Below are positions 52,371 through 60,641 of a stretch of DNA of 64,000 bases, in pieces. Positions within the stretch are counted from its first letter, which is position 1. The number at the start of each line of letters is the position of its first letter. The position numbers and the translations under genes are program-made. Origin of the DNA: FEN-1219 sp035548835 (lineage in GTDB: Bacteria; Pseudomonadota; Gammaproteobacteria; Steroidobacterales; Rariloculaceae). Below the pieces are notes generated by a model. That model ran no database searches, was not told the DNA's origin, and saw nothing but the letters and a program-made list of their open reading frames with translations. The stretch spans positions 1 to 64,000 of the forward strand of contig DASZSB010000110.1 of the NCBI GenBank assembly GCA_035548835.1. Direction: 5' to 3'.

Positions 52371-53339
52371 ATGATCGCAGGGTACGCTCCAGACAACGGC
52401 CGTCTGCGCTCCGTGCCGGACGCGCTGGAGAGCTTCGCGAATCTGGTCTGGGTGGATCTCGTGCAGCCGACCGCGGAAGAAGAGGGTGCCGTCGAGCAGC
52501 GCATCGGCATCGGAATCCCGACGCGGGAGGAGATGCAGGAGATCGAGATCTCGAGCCGCCTGTACGTCGAGGACGGCGGCGTCTTCATGACGGCCACGCT
52601 GCCGGCGCGGACCGACAGCGACGACCTTCTGATGGGCCCCGTCACGTTCGTGCTGGCGAACGGCAAGCTGATCACCGTGCGGTACCACGAGCCGCGCGCG
52701 TTCAAGACGTTTCCGCAACGCGCGGAGAAGACCGCGCTCGGCTGCACGAGCGGTGACGTAGTGCTCGTGAACCTGCTGGAGGCGACCACCGACCGGATCG
52801 CCGATATCCTCGAGCGCAGCGAGAAGGAAGTCGACGACCTTTCCCGAAGCATCTTCTCGGTCCAGCCGGAGAGTGCGGTGCGGCCGGACTTGCGCACCGT
52901 GCTGCAGCAGATCGGCCGCAAGGGCGACCTGTGCTCACACGTCCGCGACTGCCTGCTGTCGCTGCAGCGTCTGGCCGGATTCCTGGGGCACGTGCTCACG
53001 CAGAGGAACGTCGACAAGGAGCTGCGGGGGCGCGTGAAGACGTTGTCCCGCGATGCCGAGTCGCTCGGTGATCATGCATCGTTCCTGTCGCAGAAGATCA
53101 CGTTCCTGCTCGACGCGACGCTCGGCATGATCGCGATCGAGCAGAACAACATCATCAAGATCTTCTCGATCGCCGCGGGCGTGTTCCTGCCGCCCACGCT
53201 GATCGCGTCGATCTACGGCATGAACTTCCGCGTGATGCCGGAGTTGCAATGGGTGTACGGCTACCCGATCGCCGGTGTCCTGATGCTCGTCTCGGCGTTG
53301 TTGCCGCTGTGGTATTTCAAGCGCCGGGGCTGGTTGTAG
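52371..53339 (+). CDS. corA: CorA family divalent-cation transporter
   Basis: A 322-residue channel for Mg2+ (or Co2+/Ni2+). A cytosolic alpha/beta N-terminal domain is followed by long helices and two C-terminal membrane helices with the selectivity motif GMN in IYGMNFRVMPELQW. The C-terminus ends with the basic FKRRGW. The ATG at 52371 lacks a good ribosome site. Its stop is 4 bases from the convergent ApbE gene, with no terminator between. Confidence 0.9.
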   Translation: MIAGYAPDNGRLRSVPDALESFANLVWVDLVQPTAEEEGAVEQRIGIGIPTREEMQEIEISSRLYVEDGGVFMTATLPARTDSDDLLMGPVTFVLANGKLITVRYHEPRAFKTFPQRAEKTALGCTSGDVVLVNLLEATTDRIADILERSEKEVDDLSRSIFSVQPESAVRPDLRTVLQQIGRKGDLCSHVRDCLLSLQRLAGFLGHVLTQRNVDKELRGRVKTLSRDAESLGDHASFLSQKITFLLDATLGMIAIEQNNIIKIFSIAAGVFLPPTLIASIYGMNFRVMPELQWVYGYPIAGVLMLVSALLPLWYFKRRGWL

Positions 53340-53343
53340 ACCG

Positions 53344-54375
53344 TCAGTGCAGCAGACCCGGCCAGTCGCGGGCGATGGCCGGACTGCGGCGCCGCTCCAC
53401 GGCATCCTCTCCCGAACGTACGGCGAACAGCGCGGCGACGCGCTCCTGCTCGGCCACGGCGGCCGCGACTTCCGGCCCGAGGCACAGCAGCGCGGTGCCC
53501 CAGGCGCCGGCTTTCGCGCCGTCGTGCGCGATGACGGTGACCTCGAGCAGCGCGTGATCGACCGGTGCACCGGTGCGCGGATCGATGATGTGACTGTAGC
53601 GGCGCCCGCCCGCCTCGAAGTAGTGGCGATACGTGCCGCTCGTCATGACGGCGGTTCCTGGCTGCGCGGGCAGACGCAAGGCACCGGCGGTATCGCCTCC
53701 CGGATCCTCGACGCCCACTCGCCATGGCTGCCCGCCGGGTTTGGTGCCGCGCGCGAAGATCTCGCCGCCGATCTCGGCCAGGTAATTCTGGATGCCGTGG
53801 CCCTCGAGCACGCGGCCGAGGCGCTCGGCGCTGTAGCCCTGGCCGATGCTCGACATGTCGATCGCGAGCTCGGGAACGGTCTTGCGGACGTGCTCCTCGT
53901 CGATGATTTCGAGATTGTCGAGGCCGACCTCGGCCATGACCTGTGCGACGGCGGCGGGTTCGGGCACGCTCGGCGTGTCGCCATCGAACCCCCACAGATG
54001 TACCAGCGGGCGCACCGTGGGATCGAAGCACCCGTGGCTCGCCGCGTGGATGTCCTTCGCGAGCCTCAGCAGTCCCACGAGCTCGGCGGGCAGCTGCTGC
54101 GGCTCGACCGTGCGCGCCGCGTTGAACTTCTCGATCGTGGAATCGCTGCGGTAGTTCGACAGCAACGCGTCCAGACGGTCCAGCTCGGCGCCGGCCGCCT
54201 GCTCGATCTCGTCCACGTCCGCGGGGCCGCCGGTCCACTGCAGCGAATACGTGGTCCCCTGCGCGAGGCCGGCGGCGGAGTGCAGGGTCGGCCGCGACGG
54301 CCCGCAGGCCGAGAGCAGGGTTGCGCATGCCGTGGCCGCGGAAAGTCGCAGCCACGGACGGAGTGTCATTGCCAT
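53344..54375 (-). CDS. apbE: FAD:protein FMN transferase (ApbE), lipoprotein
   Basis: Attaches FMN covalently to Thr/Ser of flavoproteins on the outer face of the membrane. The 343 residues begin with a lipoprotein signal (lipobox LLSAC). Family motifs are YSLQWTG, LLSNYRSDSTIEKFN, IDMSSIGQGYSAERLGRVLE, NYLAEIGGEIFARG and YSHIIDPRTG. The family usually has K in the GAIAKGYAVD motif; here it is Q. A second ATG at 54369 is possible. It is divergent from the PepSY membrane gene, its probable partner. Confidence 0.9.
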   Translation of the reverse strand: MAMTLRPWLRLSAATACATLLSACGPSRPTLHSAAGLAQGTTYSLQWTGGPADVDEIEQAAGAELDRLDALLSNYRSDSTIEKFNAARTVEPQQLPAELVGLLRLAKDIHAASHGCFDPTVRPLVHLWGFDGDTPSVPEPAAVAQVMAEVGLDNLEIIDEEHVRKTVPELAIDMSSIGQGYSAERLGRVLEGHGIQNYLAEIGGEIFARGTKPGGQPWRVGVEDPGGDTAGALRLPAQPGTAVMTSGTYRHYFEAGGRRYSHIIDPRTGAPVDHALLEVTVIAHDGAKAGAWGTALLCLGPEVAAAVAEQERVAALFAVRSGEDAVERRRSPAIARDWPGLLH

Positions 54376-54490
54376 GCGCGCATCATCGGCGAGGCTGGCC
54401 GCGTCGGCAATCGCGCTTCGCCGCGGGAATGCCGGCCGGTATAGTTCGCGGGTTCGGCGGGGCGGTGCCGGCGGGAGACTGAGGGCTAGC

Positions 54491-55375
54491 GTGGCGCAGA
54501 CGGGGGCATCGGCACGGCCGCGGCGCAGGCGGCGTATCCTGGCGCAGGTGCACATGTGGGTTGCGCTCGTGCTCGGCGCCTACATCGTCGTGCTGAGCGT
54601 CAGCGGCAGCATTGCCGTGTTCCGGCGCGAGGCGAACATCTGGTTCGTGCCGCGCGAGGTGCCCTCGACGGCCGGCGTGCGCCTCACGGGCGGGGAGCTC
54701 GAGGCCGCGGTTCGTGCCGCCTACCCGGACAGTCAGGTCACGGCCGTGCGCGAATCGCGGCGGCCAGAGAGGCCCGTGTCCGTGCTGCTGGAGCGCAACG
54801 GACACAAGAGCGACCGGCTGTTCGATCCATACGCGCTGAAGGACCTCGGCGACAGCTATCCGCCCGTGGTCCGTGGCATGGAGTGGCTCGTCGATCTGCA
54901 CGACAACCTGCTCGCGGGACCCGACGGGCGCATGGTGAACGGCGTGGGCGGGCTGCTGGTGGTGTTCCTGATCGTGACGGGCGTCATCATCTGGTGGCCC
55001 GGCACGCGCCGCGTCTGGCGCAGCCTGACGGTTGGCAGGCCGGAGGCCTCGCGACGCTTCGCCTGGCAGCTCCACAACGCGCTCGGCGTGTGGTCGTTCG
55101 TGCTGCTGCTCAATTGGACGCTGACGGCCGTGTATTTCGGATTCCCGGAATGGTGGGATGCCGCTGTCGACGTGTTCGATGCCGACAAGACGGATGCGGA
55201 TCGACCCGGGGAGGCCGCGCTGCTGCTCCTGATCAAGCTGCACTTCGGCCGTTTCGGCGGGCTCTGGGTGCGCTTCCTCTGGGCGTTGCTCGGGCTCCTG
55301 CCCGTGGTGCTGTTCGTGACGGGCTTCGTGCTCTGGTGGACGCGCGTCGTGCGCAAGCGCATCGCTGCCGACTGA
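54491..55375 (+). CDS. PepSY-associated TM helix (PepSY_TM) membrane protein
   Basis: A 294-residue protein with four predicted helices. The first follows VHMWVALVLGAYIVVLSVSG, and the others contain WLVDLHDNLLAGPDG, GGLLVVFLIVTGVIIWWPG, WQLHNALGVWSFVLLL and LLPVVLFVTGFVLWW. Histidines in the helices (HMW, LHD, LHN) suit b-type heme binding in the family. PepSY_TM proteins are linked to ferric reduction and electron transfer. The GTG at 54491 has GAGGG upstream. The neighbour ApbE could flavinylate a partner domain, but no FMN-binding domain is seen here. Confidence 0.85.
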   Translation: MAQTGASARPRRRRRILAQVHMWVALVLGAYIVVLSVSGSIAVFRREANIWFVPREVPSTAGVRLTGGELEAAVRAAYPDSQVTAVRESRRPERPVSVLLERNGHKSDRLFDPYALKDLGDSYPPVVRGMEWLVDLHDNLLAGPDGRMVNGVGGLLVVFLIVTGVIIWWPGTRRVWRSLTVGRPEASRRFAWQLHNALGVWSFVLLLNWTLTAVYFGFPEWWDAAVDVFDADKTDADRPGEAALLLLIKLHFGRFGGLWVRFLWALLGLLPVVLFVTGFVLWWTRVVRKRIAAD

Positions 55376-55399
55376 GGTCGCGACCGGATTGGCTGCTGC

Positions 55400-57064
55400 C
55401 TAGGACGTCGGTCGCGTCCGCATGTGGATCAGAGGCCAGGGCGAGGTTTCGGTGCCGGGCTCGATTGCAACTTCGATCAGGCTGGGCTGGGCGGACGCGA
55501 GCTCGTGCTCGAGCGTTCGTTGCAGCTCCGCTGGCGTCGCGATGCGCTGCGCCCGCACGCCGAAGCTCTCGGCCAGGCGGACGAAGTCCGGATTGTCGAG
55601 CCGCGCGCCGATGGCACGGCCGCCGAACTGCACCTGCTGGTCGCGGAGCACGTTGCCATACGAGCGATTGTTGAAGACGATCGTCACGAGCGCGATGCCG
55701 TATTGCGCCGCGGTCGCGAGCTCCTGCAGCCCGAACATGAAGCCGCCGTCGCCGGTCACCGAGACGACGGGCGTGCTCGGGTGCGCGACCTTGACGCCGA
55801 GCGCCGTGGGAAAACCGAAGCCCAGCGTTCCCTGATACCCCTCGGAGATGTACGTGCGCGGCGCGAGCACCGGGTACGCGCCCGTGTAGGTCGTGAAGCC
55901 CACCTGGGAGAGCTCCGGCACGAGGATGCCATTGCGCGGCAGCACCGCACGGATCGCCTGCAGGTAGGCGGTTTGCGGCTGAATGCGCTCGATGAGTCGC
56001 GCCGCCGTGCGCTTGGCCGCTGCGATCTCGTCGCGACGGCCGCGATTCGGCTTCGCGCGGTGCTGCAGTCGTGCGACGAGCTGACGGCATGCCACGGCAG
56101 AGTCGCCCAGGATGCCGATGTCCGCCGGGAAACGCCGCAGCTCGCTCGCGTCGATGTCGATGCGGATCAGCTTCGGTGTTGCGGGCCGCGGCTCGAACCT
56201 GAGCATGTCGCGCCAGCGCATGTAGGGCATCTCGAGGCGGCTGCCGATGCCGACGAGCACGTCGACCTCGTCCCACAGCTCGCGCGCCGCGACGGAGCCG
56301 ACGCCGAGCGCATGGTCTTCGGCGACGACGCCGCGGCCGGTGCGAAACGCCGTCACGGGCGCGTCCAGCAGCTCGGCCAGTGCCAGCACGTCGATGGCCG
56401 CGTGCTGGGCGCCGGCCCCACACATGATCATGGGCTTGCGCGCCGTGAGCAGCAGCTTCGCGGCGGCCTCGATCGCATCTGCGTCCGGTTCCGGCTCGGG
56501 CTCGGCGTCGCCGGCCGCGGGCAGGGACGAAACGGCCGCCGGGGCTGCAAGCGTGTCCCAGCAGGTCTCCACGGCGACGGGGCCGGGGCGCCCCGCGCGG
56601 GCCGCCCGAAACGCGCGAGTCACGGTCGCCGCGGCGTCCTCGGGACCGGTCACTCGCAACGCATCTTTGATGAAGGTCTTCAGCGTGCCCTGCTGGTCCG
56701 CGAGTTCGTGCAGGTGCCCACGGCCGCGGCCGAGATACGAGGACGGCACCTGCCCCGTGAGGCAGACGACCGGGGCGCACGTGCCCATGGCCGTGCACAG
56801 TGCGGCGCCGGCGTTCAGAACCCCGGGGCCCGGGACCACCGTGAAGACACCCGTGCGGCCGGTCGATTTCGCGTAGCCCATGGCCATGTAGGCCGCGGCC
56901 TGCTCGTGGCGCGGCACGATGAGCTCGACGCCGCTGGCGTACAGCGCGTCGAACAGCGGATAGATCTGCGCGCCGGGCACGCCGAAGATCGTGGTCATGC
57001 CGTTGGCGCGCGCAGTCTCGACGATGGTGTCGCCGACCGCCGCTTTTCGAGTCTCAGAGGTCAT
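55400..57064 (-). CDS. Thiamine-pyrophosphate-dependent enzyme (acetolactate synthase-like large subunit)
   Basis: A 554-residue TPP enzyme. The N-terminal domain has the catalytic Glu in PRHEQAAAYMAMGYA, the central domain binds nucleotide, and the C-terminal domain carries the GDG...NN motif VTGDGGFMFGLQEL to VFNNRSYGN. Other TPP-family proteins include IlvB, oxalyl-CoA decarboxylase and benzaldehyde lyase; the substrate cannot be assigned, and no regulatory IlvH gene is beside it. The ATG at 57064 is chosen; a TTG one codon earlier is possible. An inverted repeat lies just upstream. Confidence 0.82.
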   Translation of the reverse strand: MTSETRKAAVGDTIVETARANGMTTIFGVPGAQIYPLFDALYASGVELIVPRHEQAAAYMAMGYAKSTGRTGVFTVVPGPGVLNAGAALCTAMGTCAPVVCLTGQVPSSYLGRGRGHLHELADQQGTLKTFIKDALRVTGPEDAAATVTRAFRAARAGRPGPVAVETCWDTLAAPAAVSSLPAAGDAEPEPEPDADAIEAAAKLLLTARKPMIMCGAGAQHAAIDVLALAELLDAPVTAFRTGRGVVAEDHALGVGSVAARELWDEVDVLVGIGSRLEMPYMRWRDMLRFEPRPATPKLIRIDIDASELRRFPADIGILGDSAVACRQLVARLQHRAKPNRGRRDEIAAAKRTAARLIERIQPQTAYLQAIRAVLPRNGILVPELSQVGFTTYTGAYPVLAPRTYISEGYQGTLGFGFPTALGVKVAHPSTPVVSVTGDGGFMFGLQELATAAQYGIALVTIVFNNRSYGNVLRDQQVQFGGRAIGARLDNPDFVRLAESFGVRAQRIATPAELQRTLEHELASAQPSLIEVAIEPGTETSPWPLIHMRTRPTS

Positions 57065-57070
57065 CAAGAC

Positions 57071-57092
57071 AAGTCCATAGGTTTATGACTTT
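57071..57092. promoter_or_regulatory. Inverted-repeat operator candidate upstream of TPP enzyme
   Basis: AAGTCCATA (57071-57079) and TATGACTT (57084-57091) form an imperfect dyad (one extra C). It begins 7 bases before the minus-strand ATG and covers the likely -10 region, where a repressor or activator could act. Confidence 0.3.
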
Positions 57093-57252
57093 AAAAGAGA
57101 AGAGACGGGGTGATTTCGGTCTCCTCCGGGCCATGCTCCGGGTTTTGCCCGAGCCGCGCAAGCCGGCACGCGAAGAGACCGCCGCCCCCGTGGCCGGCGC
57201 GGCGAACCGGGTGCTAGCATCGTCGCTGCCATAGCTTCCCTGGGGGATTTCG

Positions 57253-57732
57253 ATGACGTTTGCAGCTCGTGGTTTGCGCGCCTCTCTGCTCGTCGTATGC
57301 GCGCTGGCCGGTGCCCGTGTGCTGGCCGCCAATCCGTGGGACAACGATCCCGCCGTGCAGGAAGTGCTGAAGCTTCGCGCCAAGGGCATTGCCGCGATGA
57401 CCACGACCGGGCCCACGGCCGACAGCGAGCGCTACTCCTCGACGTTCGTGGCCAACACCCCTGGCAACTCGATCGTGACCGGCACGCAGATGCTCAAGAA
57501 CTTTGGCGCCGGTTTCAGCTACAAGGCCGTGGAACAGCACCTCGATTACGCGGGCTCGCACGGGCCCGACGTCGTCGTCATGATGGGCGAGGAGATCGTC
57601 GTGCCGGGGCCGGGTTCGCCGAACGCGGGCAAGCGTATCCACCGCCGGTTCACCGACGTGTGGCGCAAGGAGAAGGGCGAGTGGCGTTACGATCTGCGAC
57701 ACGCCAACGTGATCTCGATCGAGGGCAACTGA
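57253..57732 (+). CDS. Secreted NTF2-like/DUF4440-type protein
   Basis: A 159-residue exported protein (signal ends VLAANP). The fold is suggested by VLKLRAKGIAAMTTTGPTAD, SYKAVEQHLDYAG, VVVMMGEEIVVPG and RRFTDVWRKEKGEWRYDLRHANVI, a typical NTF2 beta-sheet ending in which the W is part of the DVW-x-x-GEWR block. Function unknown. A GGGGGA ribosome site precedes the ATG. Its stop and the HupE-like start overlap by one base. Confidence 0.7.
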   Translation: MTFAARGLRASLLVVCALAGARVLAANPWDNDPAVQEVLKLRAKGIAAMTTTGPTADSERYSSTFVANTPGNSIVTGTQMLKNFGAGFSYKAVEQHLDYAGSHGPDVVVMMGEEIVVPGPGSPNAGKRIHRRFTDVWRKEKGEWRYDLRHANVISIEGN

Positions 57733-58418
57733 TGCGGCGCGTGACGCTCGCCGCGCTGACGTTCGCCGCCGCGCTGCTGGTGAGCGCGCTCGCGCAGGCG
57801 CACGGCATCGCCGGCGACGACCAGGCGTTCCTGCTGCGCTCCGCGGGCCCGCACATCGGTCCGTACGTGTACCTCGGCGCGAAGCACATGGTGACCGGCT
57901 ACGATCATCTGCTGTTCCTGGCCGGGGTGATCTTCTTCCTGTACCGGCTCAAGGACGTGGCCGTGTACGTCACGCTGTTCGCGCTAGGTCACAGCACCAC
58001 GCTGCTGCTCGGCGTGCTCGCCGGCTGGCACGTCAATGCGTACCTCGTCGACGCGATCATCGGGCTGTCCGTGGTGTACAAGGCGTTCGAGAACCTGGGC
58101 GGTTTTCGCGCGCTCGGCTTCGAGCCGAACACGAAGGGCGCCGTCCTGTTCTTCGGGTTCTTCCACGGCCTCGGGCTCGCCACGAAGCTGCAGGATCTCG
58201 CGCTGTCGCGCGATGGCCTCGTGACGAACATGGTGTCGTTCAACGTGGGAGTGGAGATCGGGCAGTTGCTCGCGCTCGGCCTGATCCTGATCGCATTCAA
58301 TGCGTGGCGGCGCACGGGAGGATTCTTCCGCCACGCCTATGCCGGCAACATGGTGCTGATGGTCGCCGGCTTCGTGCTGGCGGGGTATCAGCTCGCGGGT
58401 TATCTCGCGGGTACCTGA
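57732..58418 (+). CDS. HupE/UreJ-2 family membrane protein
   Basis: A 228-residue protein with a signal-like first helix, then about six helices. The metal-binding-like motif HMVTGYDHLLFLAGVIFFLY and FALGHSTTLLLGVL match HupE/UreJ-type proteins, some of which transport Ni2+ and others are of unknown function. No hydrogenase or urease gene is near, so nickel transport is speculative. It is translationally coupled to the NTF2-like gene (TGATG). Confidence 0.75.
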   Translation: MRRVTLAALTFAAALLVSALAQAHGIAGDDQAFLLRSAGPHIGPYVYLGAKHMVTGYDHLLFLAGVIFFLYRLKDVAVYVTLFALGHSTTLLLGVLAGWHVNAYLVDAIIGLSVVYKAFENLGGFRALGFEPNTKGAVLFFGFFHGLGLATKLQDLALSRDGLVTNMVSFNVGVEIGQLLALGLILIAFNAWRRTGGFFRHAYAGNMVLMVAGFVLAGYQLAGYLAGT

Positions 58419-58523
58419 ACTCGACCTGAACCGGCGCGTGTCGGTGAACGGCGACGGGGCTATGCAGCGCAGCGATGTTCGCGCACCATTGTGGCTTCGG
58501 TGTTCTCTGACGGAGGAAATCGC

Positions 58524-59081
58524 ATGAACATGCAACGATCGCTTTGGCTCGTCGCGACCCTGATGTTCGGTCTCGGCTCGGCTGCGATGGCCGACGACAG
58601 CGGCAAGGCGGCAAAACGCAAGCAGGAGATCGACCAGCAAGCGAAGACTACGCTCGACCAACTCCTCAAGGACGACGCCGGCGCGAAGGAGCTGTACGGC
58701 AAGGCCGTCGGCTACGCAGTGTTCAAGGTCACGAAGGGCGGCTTCATCGTCTCGGGCGGCGGTGGCAACGGTGTCGCCGTCGACAAGGCCAGCGGCAAGC
58801 GCACGTACATGCGCATGGGCCTGGGCGGCGTCGGCCTCGGCATCGGCGGCCAGCGCTACGAGCTCGTGGTGCTGTTCGAAACGAAGGACCGCATGGACAA
58901 GTTCGTGGCCGGCGGCTGGGACTCCAGCGCGACGGCGGAAGCCGCTGCGGGCAAGGAAGGCAAGGCGGCGCGTGCCACGTTCTACGATGGCGTTGCGTAC
59001 TACCAGATCACCGACAAGGGCCTGATGGCGCACGCCGACATCACCGGCACGAAGTTCTGGGTCAACGACGACTTGCGCTAG
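58524..59081 (+). CDS. SYLF (Ysc84-like) lipid-binding domain protein
   Basis: A 185-residue exported protein (signal ends AAMAD). The SYLF domain is clear: AKELYGKAVGYAVFKVTKGG, VSGGGGNGVAVDKASG, TYMRMGLGGVGLGIGGQ and YQITDKGLMAHADITGTKFW. Related proteins bind phosphoinositides or are bacterial periplasmic lipid-binding proteins. The ATG at 58524 follows GGAGGA. A strong terminator lies 24 bases after the stop. Confidence 0.88.
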   Translation: MNMQRSLWLVATLMFGLGSAAMADDSGKAAKRKQEIDQQAKTTLDQLLKDDAGAKELYGKAVGYAVFKVTKGGFIVSGGGGNGVAVDKASGKRTYMRMGLGGVGLGIGGQRYELVVLFETKDRMDKFVAGGWDSSATAEAAAGKEGKAARATFYDGVAYYQITDKGLMAHADITGTKFWVNDDLR

Positions 59082-59105
59082 GCGGCGTGGTTTCGTGATC
59101 GCGAT

Positions 59106-59137
59106 TCGGGCGGCCCGCGTGGCCGCCCGAGCTTTTT
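59106..59137 (+). terminator. Intrinsic terminator abutting the next start codon
   Basis: TCGGGCGGCC (59106-59115) pairs with GGCCGCCCGA (59121-59130) around CGCGT, followed by GC and TTTTT (59133-59137). It is a textbook terminator for the SYLF gene, and its last T is immediately next to the ATG of the dehydrogenase gene. Confidence 0.85.
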
Positions 59138-60301
59138 ATGGGCCAAACCGATCCACTCGATCTCTATGGCGTTCGCAGCCTGATCGGCGCGGACGAACGG
59201 CTCGTGCAGGAAACCGTGGCGCGCTTCGTCGAGCGCGAAGCGCTGCCGGTCATCGGCGAGTGTTTCGCCGCCGAGCGGTTCCCGCAGGAGCTCGTACCGC
59301 GGCTCGCAGAGCTCGGCCTGTTCGGTGCGACGTTGCACGAGCACGGCGGCGCGGGCCTGAGCTACACGGCATACGGACTGATCTGCCAGGAGCTCGAAGC
59401 GGGCGACAGCAGCCTGCGCAGCTGTGTGTCCGTGCAGAGCAGCCTCGTCATGGGCTGCATCGCCGCGTGCGGCTCGCCGGAGCAGCGCGCACAGTGGCTG
59501 CCGCAGCTCGCGGCCGGCACGAAGCTCGGCTGCTTTGGCCTGACAGAGGCCCACGGCGGCTCCGATCCTGCGCGCATGCGCACGCGTGCCGAGCGCCGCG
59601 GCCGCGAGTGGCTGCTGAACGGCGCGAAGATGTGGATCACGAACGGCGCCATCGCCGATGTCGCGGTCGTGTGGGCCGTCGCGGACGGGCAGATCGGTGC
59701 GTTTCTCGTCGAGCGCGGCACGCCGGGCTTCGAGAGCAGGTCCGTCCGCGACAAGCTCTCGCTGCGTGCGTCGAACACCGCGGAGCTCAGTTTCGCCGAC
59801 GTGCGGCTGCCGGAGTCGGCGCGCCTGCCCGGCGCCGACGGGCTCAAGGCCGCGCTGCGCTGCCTCGACGACGCGCGCTTCGGCATCGTCTGGGGAGCGG
59901 TGGGCGCGGCGCGTGCGTGCCTGAAGAGCGTGCTCGCGTACACGCAGTCGCGCGAGCTGTTCGGCCGGCCGCTCGCGCGCACGCAACTGATTCAGACGCG
60001 CCTCGCCGATGCGGCGCGCCGCATGACGGCCGCCCAGCTCATCGCCTGGCGTCTGGGCCAGCTCAAGGACCGCGGCGAGGTGCAGAGCGCGCAGATCTCG
60101 CTCGCGAAGTGGAACAACGTGCGCATGGCGCTCGACGTGGCCCGGGACTGCCGGGACATGCTGGGCGCGGCCGGCATCACGCTCGATCATTGCCCGATGC
60201 GGCACGCGCTGAACCTCGAGTCCGTGATCACCTACGAGGGCACGGAGAGCGTTCACGAGCTGATCGTGGGCCGCGCCCTGACCGGGGAAAACGCGTTCTA
60301 G
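59138..60301 (+). CDS. gcdH: Glutaryl-CoA dehydrogenase-like acyl-CoA dehydrogenase
   Basis: A 387-residue FAD enzyme; glutaryl-CoA dehydrogenase oxidatively decarboxylates glutaryl-CoA to crotonyl-CoA. The glutaryl type is indicated by SSLRSCVSVQSSLVMGCI, CFGLTEAHGGSDPARMRT, WITNGAIADVAVVWA and the C-terminal block VITYEGTESVHELIVGRALTG with the catalytic Glu. The ATG at 59138 begins at family sequence but follows directly on a terminator without a ribosome site; no other in-frame start exists upstream. Confidence 0.88.
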   Translation: MGQTDPLDLYGVRSLIGADERLVQETVARFVEREALPVIGECFAAERFPQELVPRLAELGLFGATLHEHGGAGLSYTAYGLICQELEAGDSSLRSCVSVQSSLVMGCIAACGSPEQRAQWLPQLAAGTKLGCFGLTEAHGGSDPARMRTRAERRGREWLLNGAKMWITNGAIADVAVVWAVADGQIGAFLVERGTPGFESRSVRDKLSLRASNTAELSFADVRLPESARLPGADGLKAALRCLDDARFGIVWGAVGAARACLKSVLAYTQSRELFGRPLARTQLIQTRLADAARRMTAAQLIAWRLGQLKDRGEVQSAQISLAKWNNVRMALDVARDCRDMLGAAGITLDHCPMRHALNLESVITYEGTESVHELIVGRALTGENAF

Positions 60302-60343
60302 GGCCGGCGTTTCCTGCCGGTCTGTGCTAAATTGCGCGGCTCC

Positions 60344-60417
60344 GGCTAGGTGGCAGAGTGGTCATGCAGCGGCCTGCAAAGCCGCGTACAGCGGTTCGAT
60401 TCCGCTCCTAGCCTCCA
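60344..60417 (+). tRNA. cysT: tRNA-Cys(GCA)
   Basis: A complete 74-nt cloverleaf: acceptor GGCTAGG with CCTAGCC, a D arm with TGGCAGAGTGGTCATGCA, anticodon stem GCGGC/GCCGC with loop CTGCAAA (anticodon GCA at 60376-60378), and T arm GCGG-TTCGATT-CCGC. The 3' TCCA is encoded. A CTAAAT -10-like element lies 11 bases upstream. Confidence 0.96.
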
Positions 60418-60641
60418 CCCAGTACATCCCCCCGAGAGAGCTCCGCGCCGCGGTCAGTCCTCCTCCTCGTGCGCGGTTCCGTTTCTGCACCCCGCCGAGA
60501 CTTCGTGTGCCATCTCGTGTGACACGCGCGCCGGATTCCGTCGACCCAACCGGCCAGAACGGATCCACGATGCTGTGTCACACTTCGCCGACCCGCGCTC
60601 GTAGGGCAGGGGCCGCCGTCAATGCGATTGGGAGTCACGCC

